Source: Gaiellasilicea sp963705515
GTDB lineage: Bacteria; Actinomycetota; Thermoleophilia; Gaiellales; Gaiellaceae
Direction: 5' to 3'
Assembly: GCA_963705515.1 (NCBI GenBank)
Contig: CAVPJV010000008.1
Coordinates: 124,001 to 188,000, forward strand
DNA length: 64,000 bases
The notes beneath the pieces were generated by a model. That model was not told the origin of the DNA. It made no database searches and was given only the letters and a program-made list of their open reading frames with translations. The position numbers and the translations under genes are program-made. The stretch's first letter is position 1. The number at the start of each line of letters is the position of its first letter. Of the stretch, positions 16,727 to 25,429 are shown in pieces.

Positions 16727-18076
16727 GCGACGTACTCGTCCGCGATCGCGAGCGCGTCGTCGAGGATCGCGAGACCCTCGTCGAGCTCCTCGCGCGTGAT
16801 CGTCAACGGCGGGCAGACCATGACGACGTTCCAGTGGGCCATCAGGTAGAGACCCGACTCGAGCGCCGAGCGTCTGCAGCCGCGCTACGGGGGCCGCGGC
16901 CTCGCCGCCCGCGTTGAACGGGACGAGCATCTCCTTCGTCTCGCGGTTCTTGACCAGCTCGAGCCCCCAGAAGAGGCCGAGACCGCGCACATCGCCCACG
17001 GACGGGTGCTTCGCCGCGAGAGCGGGCAGCGCCTCGGCCAGGTAGACGCCGTGCTCGGCCGAGTTCTCGACGATCCCCTCCTCCTGGAACGCCTCGATCG
17101 ACGCGACGGCCGACGCGCAGGCGAGCGGGTGGCCGGAGTAGGTCAGCCCGCCGGCGAGGAAGCGGTCGCGCAGCTGGTCGGCGATCGGCTCGGAGACGAT
17201 CATCGCCCCGAGCGGGACGTAGCCGGAGTTGATCCCCTTCGCGACCGTGAGGATGTCGGGAACGACGTCCCAGTTGTCGCAGGCGAACCACTTGCCGGTG
17301 CGGCCGAAGCCGGCCATGACCTCGTCGCAGATCAGCAGGATCCCGTGCCGGTCGCAGGTCTCGCGGATCGACTGCAGGTAGCCGTCCGGCGGGACGATGA
17401 CCCCGTTCGTGCCGACGACGGTCTCGAGGATGACGGCCGCGACGGTGTGCGCGCCCTCGTACTGGAGGATCTCCTCCAGGTGCGGTGCGCCCGAGCAGAC
17501 GGGGCACGGATCGGGATGGCCGGCGGGGCAGCGGTAGGTGTACGGGTCGAGCATCCGCACGACTCCCGGAATCCCCGGCTCGGCGTGCCAGCGGCGCGGG
17601 TCGCCGGTGAGCGTGATCGCGCCGGCCGTCGCGCCGTGATAGCTGCGGTAGCGGGCGATGACCTTGTGGCGGCCGGTGACCCAGCGCGCGACCTTGATCG
17701 CGTTCTCGTTCGCCTCGGCGCCGCCGTTGGTGAAGAACGACATCTTCAGGTTGCCGGGCGTCACCTCCGCGAGCAGCCGCCCGAGCGCCGAGCGCGGCTC
17801 GGTCGCCATCGGCGGCCCGATCGTCGCCAGCTTCTCGGCCTGCTCCTTGATCGCCGCGACGACCTTCGGGTGCCCGTAGCCGATCGAGACGTTGACGAGC
17901 TGCGAGGCGAAGTCGAGGTAGCGCTTGCCGTCGTAGTCCCAGAAGTAGCGGCCCTCGGCGCCTGCGACCGGGATCGGGTCGATCGCGTTCTGCACCGACC
18001 AGGAATGGAGGACGAACTCCTTCGCGTCCGCCTTGATCTGGGCGCCCAGCTGGGGGTTCGTCTCGATCGTGGCCAT
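16723..18076 (-). CDS. Class III aminotransferase, omega-amino acid type (frameshifted near its end)
   Basis: PLP enzyme moving a terminal amino group to a keto acid; beta-alanine, GABA or taurine are typical substrates. The long first frame shows RYLDFASQLVNVSIGYGHP, FFTNGGAEANENAIK, SYHGATAGA, LICDEVMAGFGRTG, the PLP lysine in ILTVAKGINSGYVPLGA and TYSGHPLACA. At about 16863-16872 one extra base shifts the frame; the true end (ESGLYLMAHWNVVM, then CPPLTIT) lies in the next frame and stops at 16723. Corrected length is about 450 residues. It is divergent from mmsA, which would take the resulting semialdehyde, so a beta-alanine/beta-aminoisobutyrate role is a good inference. Confidence 0.8.
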
Positions 18077-18152
18077 GGCTGGATGCTACCGCGCTGAGTC
18101 TTTGGGAGCGCGTGCCGCGCTACGCTTGCGGCATCACCCGAGGAGGCCCGAC

Positions 18153-19682
18153 ATGACCGAGCTGGCGACCCCGCCCACCGAGCAGCGCGAAGGACTCACC
18201 CGCATCACTCACTGGATCGGCGGCAAGCCCGTCCCCGGGGCCTCCGGACGCACGGGGCCGGTGTTCAACCCTGCGCTCGGGCAGCAGTCGGGCGAGGTCG
18301 ACCTCGCGACGACCGAGGAGGTCGGCGCGGCCGTCGCGGCGGCGAAGGCGGCCTTCCCGGCCTGGCGCGCGACCTCGCTGGCGAAGCGCGCGGAGCTGAT
18401 GTTCGCGATCCGCGAGCTCGTCCACGAGCGCCGCGAGGAGGTCGCCCGGATCCTCACCGCCGAGCACGGCAAGGTGCTCTCCGACGCGATGGGCGAGGTC
18501 ACCCGCGGCCTCGAGGTGATCGAGTTCGCCTGCGGGATCCCGCACCTGCTCAAGGGCGGCATGACCGAGCAGGCCTCCACGGGGATCGACGTCTACTCGA
18601 TCCGGCAGCCGCTCGGCGTTGTCGCCGGGATCACGCCGTTCAACTTCCCCGCGATGGTCCCGATGTGGATGTGGGCGCCGGCGCTCGCGTGCGGGAACAC
18701 CTTCGTCCTCAAGCCGTCCGAGAAGGACCCGTCGGCGTCGATCTGGACGGCCGAGCTGCTCAAGGAAGCGGGCGTGCCCGACGGCGTCTTCAACGTCGTC
18801 CACGGCGACAAGGTCGCGGTCGACGCGATCCTCGAGCACCCGGACGTGGCCGCGGTCAGCTTCGTCGGCTCGACGCCGATCGCGCGCTACATCTACGAGA
18901 CCGGGACGAAGCACGGCAAGCGCGTGCAGGCGCTCGGCGGAGCGAAGAACCACATGATCGTGCTCCCCGACGCCGACATCGACATGGCCGCCGACGCGGC
19001 GGTGAGCGCCGCCTATGGCTCGGCCGGCGAGCGCTGCATGGCGATCTCGCAGGTGGTCGCGGTCGGGGACGCGGGCGACAGGCTCGTCGAGGCGATCAAG
19101 CTGCGGCTGCCGAAGATCAAGGTCGGCAACGGCCTCGAGGCCGATGTCGAGATGGGGCCGCTCGTGACCCGCGAGCACCGCGACAAGGTCGCTTCCTACA
19201 TCTCGGGCGGTGCCGAGCAGGGCGCGACGGTCGTCGTCGACGGCCGTGAGACCGCACCCGAGGGCGACGGCTTCTTCCTCGGTGTGACGCTGCTGGACGA
19301 CGTCACGCCCGAGATGGACGCTTACAAGGATGAGATCTTCGGTCCCGTGCTCGGCGTCACGCGCGTCGGCACCTACGACGAGGCGGTCAAGCTCGTCAAC
19401 GAGAACCCGTACGGGAACGGGACCGCGATCTTCACCCGCGACGGCGGCGCCGCACGCCAGTTCCAGTTCGAGGTCGAGGCCGGCATGGTCGGGATCAACG
19501 TGCCGATTCCGGTCCCGGTCGCCTACTACTCGTTCGGCGGCTGGAAGGCGAGCCTCTTCGGCGACACGCACATCTACGGGCCGGAGGGGATCAACTTCTA
19601 CACGCGCGGCAAGGTCGTGACCTCGCGCTGGCCCGACCCCCACGGCTCGCGCGTCGACCTGGGCTTCCCACAAACGCGCTGA
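18153..19682 (+). CDS. mmsA: CoA-acylating (methyl)malonate-semialdehyde dehydrogenase
   Basis: Oxidises malonate semialdehyde to acetyl-CoA, or methylmalonate semialdehyde to propionyl-CoA, using NAD and CoA. The 509-residue protein has GITPFNFPAMVPMWM (cofactor loop), LKPSEKDPSA, VGSTPIARYIY, and the MmsA/IolA-type active site SAGERCMAIS with nucleophile Cys295. The ending VPVPVAYYSFGGWK is also typical of this subgroup. The ATG at 18153 follows AGGAGG by 6 bases; the frame is open upstream but without similarity. Divergent from a class III aminotransferase that could supply its substrate. Confidence 0.92.
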   Translation: MTELATPPTEQREGLTRITHWIGGKPVPGASGRTGPVFNPALGQQSGEVDLATTEEVGAAVAAAKAAFPAWRATSLAKRAELMFAIRELVHERREEVARILTAEHGKVLSDAMGEVTRGLEVIEFACGIPHLLKGGMTEQASTGIDVYSIRQPLGVVAGITPFNFPAMVPMWMWAPALACGNTFVLKPSEKDPSASIWTAELLKEAGVPDGVFNVVHGDKVAVDAILEHPDVAAVSFVGSTPIARYIYETGTKHGKRVQALGGAKNHMIVLPDADIDMAADAAVSAAYGSAGERCMAISQVVAVGDAGDRLVEAIKLRLPKIKVGNGLEADVEMGPLVTREHRDKVASYISGGAEQGATVVVDGRETAPEGDGFFLGVTLLDDVTPEMDAYKDEIFGPVLGVTRVGTYDEAVKLVNENPYGNGTAIFTRDGGAARQFQFEVEAGMVGINVPIPVPVAYYSFGGWKASLFGDTHIYGPEGINFYTRGKVVTSRWPDPHGSRVDLGFPQTR

Positions 19683-19699
19683 CCGCGTAGCATCGAAAC

Positions 19700-20005
19700 A
19701 TGCCGCGTTACGTCGTGGAGCGGAACTTCGGTGGGATCAGCGACGACGACATGCTCGCCGCCGCAGCCCTGTCCGGGGAGCTGATCGAGGAGCGTTTCCC
19801 GGAGATCACCTGGGAGCACAGCCACATCGTCGCGACCGACGAGGGCGAGATCGTGACCTACTGCATCTACGGCGCGCCGTCGGAGGAGATGATCCGCGAG
19901 CACGCGGAGGCGTTCGGCTCGCACACGATCACGAACATCTACGAGATCGTCGACGACGTCACGCCGGCGGAAGTGCGTCGCCGCGTCGCCTCCGCCCGAA
20001 CCTAG
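19700..20005 (+). CDS. DUF4242 family protein, copy 1
   Basis: A 101-residue protein of the DUF4242 family (small ferredoxin-like alpha/beta barrels; one Streptomyces member was described as nickel-binding). It begins PRYVVERNFGG, with a central HSHIVATDEGEIVTYCIYGAP strand and a closing EHAEAFGSHTITNIYEI. A paralogue is encoded at 22064-22360 on the far side of the BTAD regulator. The start is ATG, 17 bases after mmsA. The stop overlaps the regulator's stop by 4 bases in convergent orientation. Function unknown. Confidence 0.85.
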   Translation: MPRYVVERNFGGISDDDMLAAAALSGELIEERFPEITWEHSHIVATDEGEIVTYCIYGAPSEEMIREHAEAFGSHTITNIYEIVDDVTPAEVRRRVASART

Positions 20006-21951
20006 CTCCCGACGTCGAACAGTGCGTGCGTCAGGCGCGCGAACGCGACCCCGCGCCTGCGGGTCAGCCGTCGCCGCTCCTCGGCATCCGCGTCGGCGAC
20101 GACCGCGAGCGCCTGGGTCAGCAGCGTCACTGCCTGCTCATAGGCATCGCGCTCGAGCGCCCAGTCCGCGGCGCGCTCGGCGAGGTCGACGGCGCGGTCG
20201 CGGTCCTCGGGCCGTCCGGCCTCCAGCAGGTGCAGCGCGATCATGCCGAGCTCCGGCCCCGGCTCCAGGCCGTGCACCTCTTCGAGAGCGGCCGCCGCGC
20301 GCCGATGCAGGTCGGAGCGGCGCGCCCGCCCGATCCCGCCGTAGACGGCGTCCCGCGTGAGCGCGTGCGCGAAGTGGTAGCGACCGCCGGCGGCGTCGTC
20401 GATCAGCCCTGCGGCGGCGGCCTCGTCGAGGGCGTCGAGCAACCCGTCCGACTCGAGCACGTGCTCGAGCGCAGCGAGGTCGAAGGTCTCGCCGAGCACT
20501 GATGCGCTCGTCAACGCATCGGCGCTCGCTGTCGAGAGCCGGCTGACGCGTGCCAGGACGACGTCGCTGACGCTCTCGGGGACCGCGTCTGCAGCGTCCC
20601 GGCGGTCGGCGAGGTGGCGGGCGAGCTCGCGGACGTAGAAGGGGTTGCCGTCGGTGCGGTCGTGGATCCGGCGCGCGTCCGCGGCTCCGTCGAGCAGCGC
20701 CTCCACCTCGTCGACGGAGAGTCCGTCGACCGCGACGCGCTCGACCTCACAGTCGCGCCGCAGGTCGGCGATCGCGCCCAGCAGCGGCGTTCCGACCGCG
20801 TCGGCGTCGCGGTACGCGCCCAGCACGAGGAGCCGTTCGCCGGCCGCGCCGCGCGCGACCCGGGCGAGGAGGCCGAGCGTGTTCCGGTCAGCCAGGTGCA
20901 GGTCGTCGAGCACGAGCACGAGCGGCCCCGCGGCAGCGGCTGCGGCCAGCCTCGACTCGATCTCGGCCCGGTCGGGCGCCCGGCCGCCGACGGCCTCCGA
21001 GAACGGCTCGTAGGGGACGAGCGCCTGCTCCTCGCACCAGCCGTACAGGACCGTCGCGCCCGACGCGCCGGCCTCGGCCGCGAAGCGGGCCGCCAGGCGC
21101 GACTTGCCGATCCCGGCCTCGCCGGCGAGTAGCACCACCTGCGCCGGGCCGCCGCCGGAGGCGACACGGCTCCAGGCAGCGCCGATTCGCGCCAGCTCCC
21201 GGCTGCGGCCGACGAACTTCGCCCGGTCGGCGCGCAGCAGCCGTCCCGGGAAGGCCGAGCTCGGCGCGACGGCAGAACCCCGTCGCAGCGAGTCGGCGAG
21301 CGCCTGCGTCTCGGCGGACGGCGCCGTCTTCAGGCGGGTCAGGAGCCGGCTGCGCAGCTCTCCGTACTCGGCGAGGGCGGCCCCGCGGTCGCCGGCGGCC
21401 TCGAGGCGGCGCATCAGCGATCGCTGAATCGCCTCCGAGAGCGGCTCGAGCGCGGCCTGGCGCCGGGTCAGGTCGACCGCACGGCGGATGTCGCCGGCAT
21501 GCTCAGCCTCGCCCGCCAGTGACTCGAGCGCCGCGATCGTGCGCTCGCGGTGAGCGTCGCGCGCCTCGAGCACCCACTCGTCGTCGAAGTCGGCCAGCAA
21601 CGTGCCCTCGCCGAGCGCGAGCGCCTCCTCGTAGCTCCCCTCGGCGCGGAGCCGCTCGGCCTCCAGGACGTCGACCCACGTGTCGTCCGCGAGCCCGACC
21701 CGGTCGCGCGTCGTCACGAGCGTCTCCGGGCCGAGCGTTCGCCGGAGCGCCCAGAGCGCGCTGCGGAGACTCGCTCGCGCACTTTCGTCGAGCACGTCGG
21801 GCCAGAAGCGCGGCGCTACGGCGGCCCGCGGGTGGAGGCCCGGATTGAGCGCCAGCCAGCCGAGCAGAGACCCCGGCCGACCGGGCGGGAGCTCGCGGCC
21901 AACGCCGTCGACCTCGACGGCGATCTCGCCCACGAGCCGGATCCGCACCAT
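20002..21951 (-). CDS. BTAD/AfsR-type transcriptional regulator with AAA ATPase domain
   Basis: A 649-residue signal-transduction regulator. N-terminal winged helix of the OmpR/SARP kind (VRIRLVGEIAVEVDG to LRRTLG), then the bacterial transcriptional activation (BTAD) helices (about 95-230), a P-loop ATPase with GEAGIGKSRLA and Walker B LVLVLDDLHLAD, and helical repeats at the end. The ATG at 21951 fits the domain start; a longer frame begins at 22029 but runs over the operator. Direct and inverted TTTGACG heptamers lie at and just upstream of the start, suggesting self-control and control of the divergent DUF4242 gene. Confidence 0.87.
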   Translation of the reverse strand: MVRIRLVGEIAVEVDGVGRELPPGRPGSLLGWLALNPGLHPRAAVAPRFWPDVLDESARASLRSALWALRRTLGPETLVTTRDRVGLADDTWVDVLEAERLRAEGSYEEALALGEGTLLADFDDEWVLEARDAHRERTIAALESLAGEAEHAGDIRRAVDLTRRQAALEPLSEAIQRSLMRRLEAAGDRGAALAEYGELRSRLLTRLKTAPSAETQALADSLRRGSAVAPSSAFPGRLLRADRAKFVGRSRELARIGAAWSRVASGGGPAQVVLLAGEAGIGKSRLAARFAAEAGASGATVLYGWCEEQALVPYEPFSEAVGGRAPDRAEIESRLAAAAAAGPLVLVLDDLHLADRNTLGLLARVARGAAGERLLVLGAYRDADAVGTPLLGAIADLRRDCEVERVAVDGLSVDEVEALLDGAADARRIHDRTDGNPFYVRELARHLADRRDAADAVPESVSDVVLARVSRLSTASADALTSASVLGETFDLAALEHVLESDGLLDALDEAAAAGLIDDAAGGRYHFAHALTRDAVYGGIGRARRSDLHRRAAAALEEVHGLEPGPELGMIALHLLEAGRPEDRDRAVDLAERAADWALERDAYEQAVTLLTQALAVVADADAEERRRLTRRRGVAFARLTHALFDVGS

Positions 21952-21994
21952 CGTCAAAGCGTACAGCGCCACGTTTGACGGTCCTTTGACGATG
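21949..21994. promoter_or_regulatory. Heptamer repeats, probable binding site of the BTAD regulator
   Basis: TTTGACG occurs at 21974-21980 and again at 21985-21991, exactly 11 bases apart, and its complement CGTCAAA at 21952-21958. An 11-base inverted repeat (CATCGTCAAAG with CTTTGACGATG) frames the group. Heptamers at 11-base spacing are the known pattern for SARP/OmpR-type winged helices. One arm covers the regulator's own ATG. The divergent DUF4242 gene starts 70 bases further on. Confidence 0.65.
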
Positions 21995-22063
21995 CGGGAG
22001 ACGGTCTCGTGACGGCAGCTGACGAGCATGGAGCCGTCCCGTTACCCAGCACAGGAGGTCTCG

Positions 22064-22360
22064 ATGGACCTGTACGTGATTCTTCGCCGCGACGGCTGGC
22101 GCTCAGCGGACGAGCTCGAGCTCGCCGCGGCCCGTTCGACCGCGGAGGGCGAGCGGATGCCGGACGACATCCGCTGGATCCGCAGCTACGTGCTCGAGGA
22201 GGGGCAGGGCCTCGGGACCGTCTGCATCTACGAGGCGTCGAGCCCCGAGGCGATCCACGCCCACGCGGACGCTGCCGGCCTGCCCGTCACCGAAATCATC
22301 AAGGTCGCCGACACCGTGATCGTCCGTCCGGATCCGGTGCCCGCCGACGTCACTAGCTGA
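22064..22360 (+). CDS. DUF4242 family protein, copy 2
   Basis: A 98-residue paralogue of the protein at 19700: DLYVILRRDGWRS, then SYVLEEGQGLGTVCIYEA, then HAHADAAGLPVTEIIKV, aligning over most of the length. ATG 22064 is chosen because AGGAGG precedes it by 5 bases and the domain begins there; a frame open from 22028 would add 12 unlikely residues. Divergent from the BTAD regulator over the heptamer repeats, so probably its target. The next gene starts 13 bases after the stop. Confidence 0.83.
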   Translation: MDLYVILRRDGWRSADELELAAARSTAEGERMPDDIRWIRSYVLEEGQGLGTVCIYEASSPEAIHAHADAAGLPVTEIIKVADTVIVRPDPVPADVTS

Positions 22361-22373
22361 GAGGGAGGAAGAA

Positions 22374-23003
22374 TTGCACCGCACACTGATCGCACTGCTG
22401 ATCGCCGCCGCGGCCGCGGCTGTGCCCATCGCGGCCCTGGCCTCGCGCTCCGAGGAGCCGACTCCCGTCGCGCACGTCCACCCAGCGGCCAAGGCGGCGT
22501 CGACGCCCACCGCAGCCCTGGCTCCGACCCTCGCCAAGGCCCGGCTCGCCACGGCGAAATACGCCACCAGCCTCGATGCGGCCCGCAAGGCCGGCTACAC
22601 CGTCAACGTCACGCGGATGATCCCCGACATGGGGTGGCACTTCCTCAACCCGAAGATCACCGGCTTCAACGCCAGCAAGCCGCCGATCCTCGTCTACGGC
22701 AAGCGGGGAAAGGCGTGGCAGCTCGTCGCGTTCGAGTGGGTGTTCCCTTCCAAGCCGGCAAAGGCGCCGTTGCCGGGAGCAACGTACGGTTCCTTTGCCG
22801 CGGCCTGCCACTACGCGGACGGGACGTTCGTCCCAGCGGCCGCTGAGGCGGACTGCGCCAAGACGAGCCCCGAGAGCGGCGCCGCGTTCGGATTCTGGCA
22901 CCCGGACTTCGTCACCCTCCACGTCTGGGCGTGGTACCCGAACCCGGACGGGATCTATGCGGGCATGAACCCGCTCATGCGCCCCTTCAACAACGCCAGC
23001 TGA
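22374..23003 (+). CDS. Secreted protein of unknown function
   Basis: A 209-residue product with a clear signal peptide (HRTLIALLIAAAAAAVPIAALA). The mature part has an alanine-rich helical stretch (about 45-75), then a compact domain with DMGWHFLNP, PILVYGKRGKAWQLVAFEWVF and a striking aromatic end: FGFWHPDFVTLHVWAWYPNP followed by DGIYAGMNP. Histidines and aspartates around HPD and LHVW could bind metal. I do not recognise a named family. Start is TTG behind GGAGG. Same strand as the second DUF4242 gene, so probably one transcript under the BTAD regulator. Confidence 0.65.
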   Translation: MHRTLIALLIAAAAAAVPIAALASRSEEPTPVAHVHPAAKAASTPTAALAPTLAKARLATAKYATSLDAARKAGYTVNVTRMIPDMGWHFLNPKITGFNASKPPILVYGKRGKAWQLVAFEWVFPSKPAKAPLPGATYGSFAAACHYADGTFVPAAAEADCAKTSPESGAAFGFWHPDFVTLHVWAWYPNPDGIYAGMNPLMRPFNNAS

Positions 23004-23011
23004 AGGATCGA

Positions 23012-23974
23012 CTAGCGCCAGGCCAGACGGGCGGCGGACTGCGACAGCGGCAGTGTCACGCTTCGCAGTCCTCCGCCCGTCCGGTCGTAGCGTTCGAGGC
23101 TGGCGACGTCGACGATCGCGACGGCGAACGGCGTCGCCAGCGCGAGCAGGCGTTCGTCCGGTGACCAGGCGAAGTCGCGCACGCCGCGCAGGTGCTCGGG
23201 GAGGCTCAGCTGTGAGCCGTCCGGCCGGAGGATCACGTCCGGCGTCTGGGTGACATAGCTCCTACGGGGGCTCACCGCGAGGCGGCCGCCCGTGAGCCGG
23301 AAGTACGGCGTCACCGGCTCGAGGTTCCCGCCTTCGAAGAAGGCGGTCGCGCCGAGCGGCCCGAGTCCTTCGAAGCGTCCGCCGAGCCGGATCGAGATCG
23401 TCACCGCCGCGCGCGTGTCCGAGAGCCAGGCGATCCCGTCGACGATCGCCCGCAGGCGGGCCGGCCGGTCGGGCACGGTCGGATGGCGCCGGGCGGCGCG
23501 CTCGAGCTGCGCCCGGGCGATCAGCGTCTCGGGACACTGGCCCGGTCCGGCGCACGGACGATAGGTCACGACCTCGTCCTGGAATGCCATCGTGAGCGTC
23601 CCATCCGGCCGCCAGGCCGGCGCGCAACCGGGGAGGTGCTGCACGTCGCCGTCCGCCGTCCGTTGCACGTCGACGCGGGCGTCGACGCAGTGGGCGATCC
23701 GCGAGCCGTCCGGCGACTCGACTCCGCGACGGCACGCGTCGGCGGTGCGCTGCGCGAGCGAGGGGAGGAGCAGCCGGTGCTCGCCGCAGCCAGAGTCGGA
23801 GAGAACGAGCTCGCCGCGGGCGCCGAGAGCGCCGAGCAGGGCGGCGGCGTCGCTCCGTCCGGTGTCATCCTCGGCGGTCGTTGCGGCCGCGGCCGGAGCG
23901 GGCTCGTCGTGGCGACGGACGCCGTCCACGACCGCTGCGGCGGCCACGACGGCCGCCGCCACAGTCCCGATCAC
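23012..23974 (-). CDS. Membrane-anchored beta-propeller-like protein
   Basis: A 320-residue protein with one N-terminal membrane helix (VIGTVAAAVVAAAAVV) and a periplasm-facing domain that looks like TolB/WD40 blades: SPDGSRIAHC, APAWRPDGTLTMAFQDEVVTY, GIAWLSDTRAAVTI and DFAWSPDERLLALATPFAVAIVD. Four conserved-looking cysteines suggest disulfides. No enzyme motif. The GTG at 23974 follows the hydantoinase stop by 11 bases, so it is the last gene of that operon. Role unknown; sensing or scaffolding outside the membrane would fit the fold. Confidence 0.62.
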   Translation of the reverse strand: MIGTVAAAVVAAAAVVDGVRRHDEPAPAAAATTAEDDTGRSDAAALLGALGARGELVLSDSGCGEHRLLLPSLAQRTADACRRGVESPDGSRIAHCVDARVDVQRTADGDVQHLPGCAPAWRPDGTLTMAFQDEVVTYRPCAGPGQCPETLIARAQLERAARRHPTVPDRPARLRAIVDGIAWLSDTRAAVTISIRLGGRFEGLGPLGATAFFEGGNLEPVTPYFRLTGGRLAVSPRRSYVTQTPDVILRPDGSQLSLPEHLRGVRDFAWSPDERLLALATPFAVAIVDVASLERYDRTGGGLRSVTLPLSQSAARLAWR

Positions 23975-23985
23975 GCCGAGCTTGG

Positions 23986-25401
23986 TTACCCGGCGACCTC
24001 CGCGGCCGCCGCCGTGAGCTTCTCGCCGAATCGCGCCCGCGGCACGAACTGGCCGATTCCCGGCTTCCCTACGACCTCGCCGCCCTCCACGATCACGTTG
24101 CCGCGCAGAAGCACGGTCTCGATGTCGCCGACGACCTCCGTGCCTTCGTAGAGGTTGTAGTCGGTCCGCGACTGCTGGTTCGCAGCCGTGATCAGGTGCC
24201 GCTTCTCGGGATCGAAGACCACCAGGTCGGCGTCGGAGCCGACGGCGACCGTTCCCTTCTTCGGATAGAGGCCGAAGAGCTTCGCCGGGTTCGTCGCGAG
24301 CAGCTCGACCATCCGGTTCAGGCCGATCCGGCCTTCGCGGACGCCGAAGTGGTGGATCATGTGCAGCCGGTTCTCGAGCCCAGGCCCGCCGTTCGGGATC
24401 TTCGAGAAGTCGTCCTTCCCGAGCGCCTTCTGCTCGCCCCACGTGAACGCGCAGTGATCGGTCGAGATCGCGCTGAGCACGTCCGTCCGCACCGCGTTCC
24501 AGAGCACGTCCTGGTTTGCCTTGTCGCGCGGCGGCGGCGTGTAGACGTACTTCGCGCCCTCGAAGTTCGGCTGCTCGAGGTGCGTGTAGTCGATGAAGAA
24601 GTACTGCGTGCACGTCTCGCCCCAGACGTCCCAGCCCTTCTCGCGCGCGAGCTCGATCGGTTCGACCGCCTCCTTGCAGGAGACGTGGACGACGTAGAGC
24701 GCGCAGCCGGCGACCCGGGCGAGCTGGATCGCGCGGTTCGTCGCCTCGCCCTCGGTCTCGGGCGGGCGGGTGAGCGCGTGATACTTCGGCTCGGTCTTTC
24801 CGTCCGCCAGCGCCTTCTTGACGAGCACGTCGATCGCGTCGCCGTTCTCGGCGTGCACCATCACGAGCGCGCCCGTCTCGGCGGCGACCTCCATCGTCTT
24901 GAAGAGCGTCTCGTCGTCGACCATCAGCGCGCCTTTGTAGGCCATGAAGAGCTTGTACGACGTGATCCCCTGGTCGGGCAGCGACGCGAGCTCCTCGAGC
25001 GTGCCGCCCTCCTTCAGGTCGGTGACGGCGATGTGGTAGCCCATGTCGATCAGCTGCTTGCCTTCGGCCTTCGACTTCCAGTCGGCGAGCGCGTCGCCGA
25101 AGCTCGTGCCGGGAGCCTGGATGCAGAAGTCGACGTGCGTGGTCGTGCCGCCGCGCGCGGCCGCCCGCTGGCCCGACTCGACGTCGTCGATCGTCGTCGT
25201 GCCGCCGAACGGCATGTCCAGGTGCGTGTGGGGATCAACCGCGCCCGGCAGCACGTACTTGCCGGAGGCGTCGATCACGGTGTCGGCCGCAAGGTCGAGT
25301 GACTCGCCGATCAGGGAGATCCGCTCGTCCTCGATGAAGATGTCGGCGACGTAGTCGTCCGCCGCGGTGATGACGCGGCCGCCTTTGATCAGAACGGACA
25401 T
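23986..25401 (-). CDS. hydA: Dihydropyrimidinase / D-hydantoinase
   Basis: Cyclic amidohydrolase opening dihydropyrimidine or 5-substituted hydantoin rings to N-carbamoyl amino acids. The 471-residue protein has the metal ligands HTH in GAVDPHTHLDMPFGG (58, 60), the carboxylated lysine K150 in GITSYKLFMAYKG, MVHAENGD, LYVVHVSC, and the last Asp in AISTDHCAF. Length is typical. ATG start 28 bases downstream of the ABC binding-protein gene. With that importer upstream and a carbamoyl-amino-acid hydrolase encoded divergently, the cluster reads as uptake, ring opening and decarbamoylation. Allantoinase or a hyuA-type purine role is also possible. Confidence 0.93.
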   Translation of the reverse strand: MSVLIKGGRVITAADDYVADIFIEDERISLIGESLDLAADTVIDASGKYVLPGAVDPHTHLDMPFGGTTTIDDVESGQRAAARGGTTTHVDFCIQAPGTSFGDALADWKSKAEGKQLIDMGYHIAVTDLKEGGTLEELASLPDQGITSYKLFMAYKGALMVDDETLFKTMEVAAETGALVMVHAENGDAIDVLVKKALADGKTEPKYHALTRPPETEGEATNRAIQLARVAGCALYVVHVSCKEAVEPIELAREKGWDVWGETCTQYFFIDYTHLEQPNFEGAKYVYTPPPRDKANQDVLWNAVRTDVLSAISTDHCAFTWGEQKALGKDDFSKIPNGGPGLENRLHMIHHFGVREGRIGLNRMVELLATNPAKLFGLYPKKGTVAVGSDADLVVFDPEKRHLITAANQQSRTDYNLYEGTEVVGDIETVLLRGNVIVEGGEVVGKPGIGQFVPRARFGEKLTAAAAEVAG

Positions 25402-25429
25402 TGCGGATCTCCCTTCACGGTGTCGTCTT

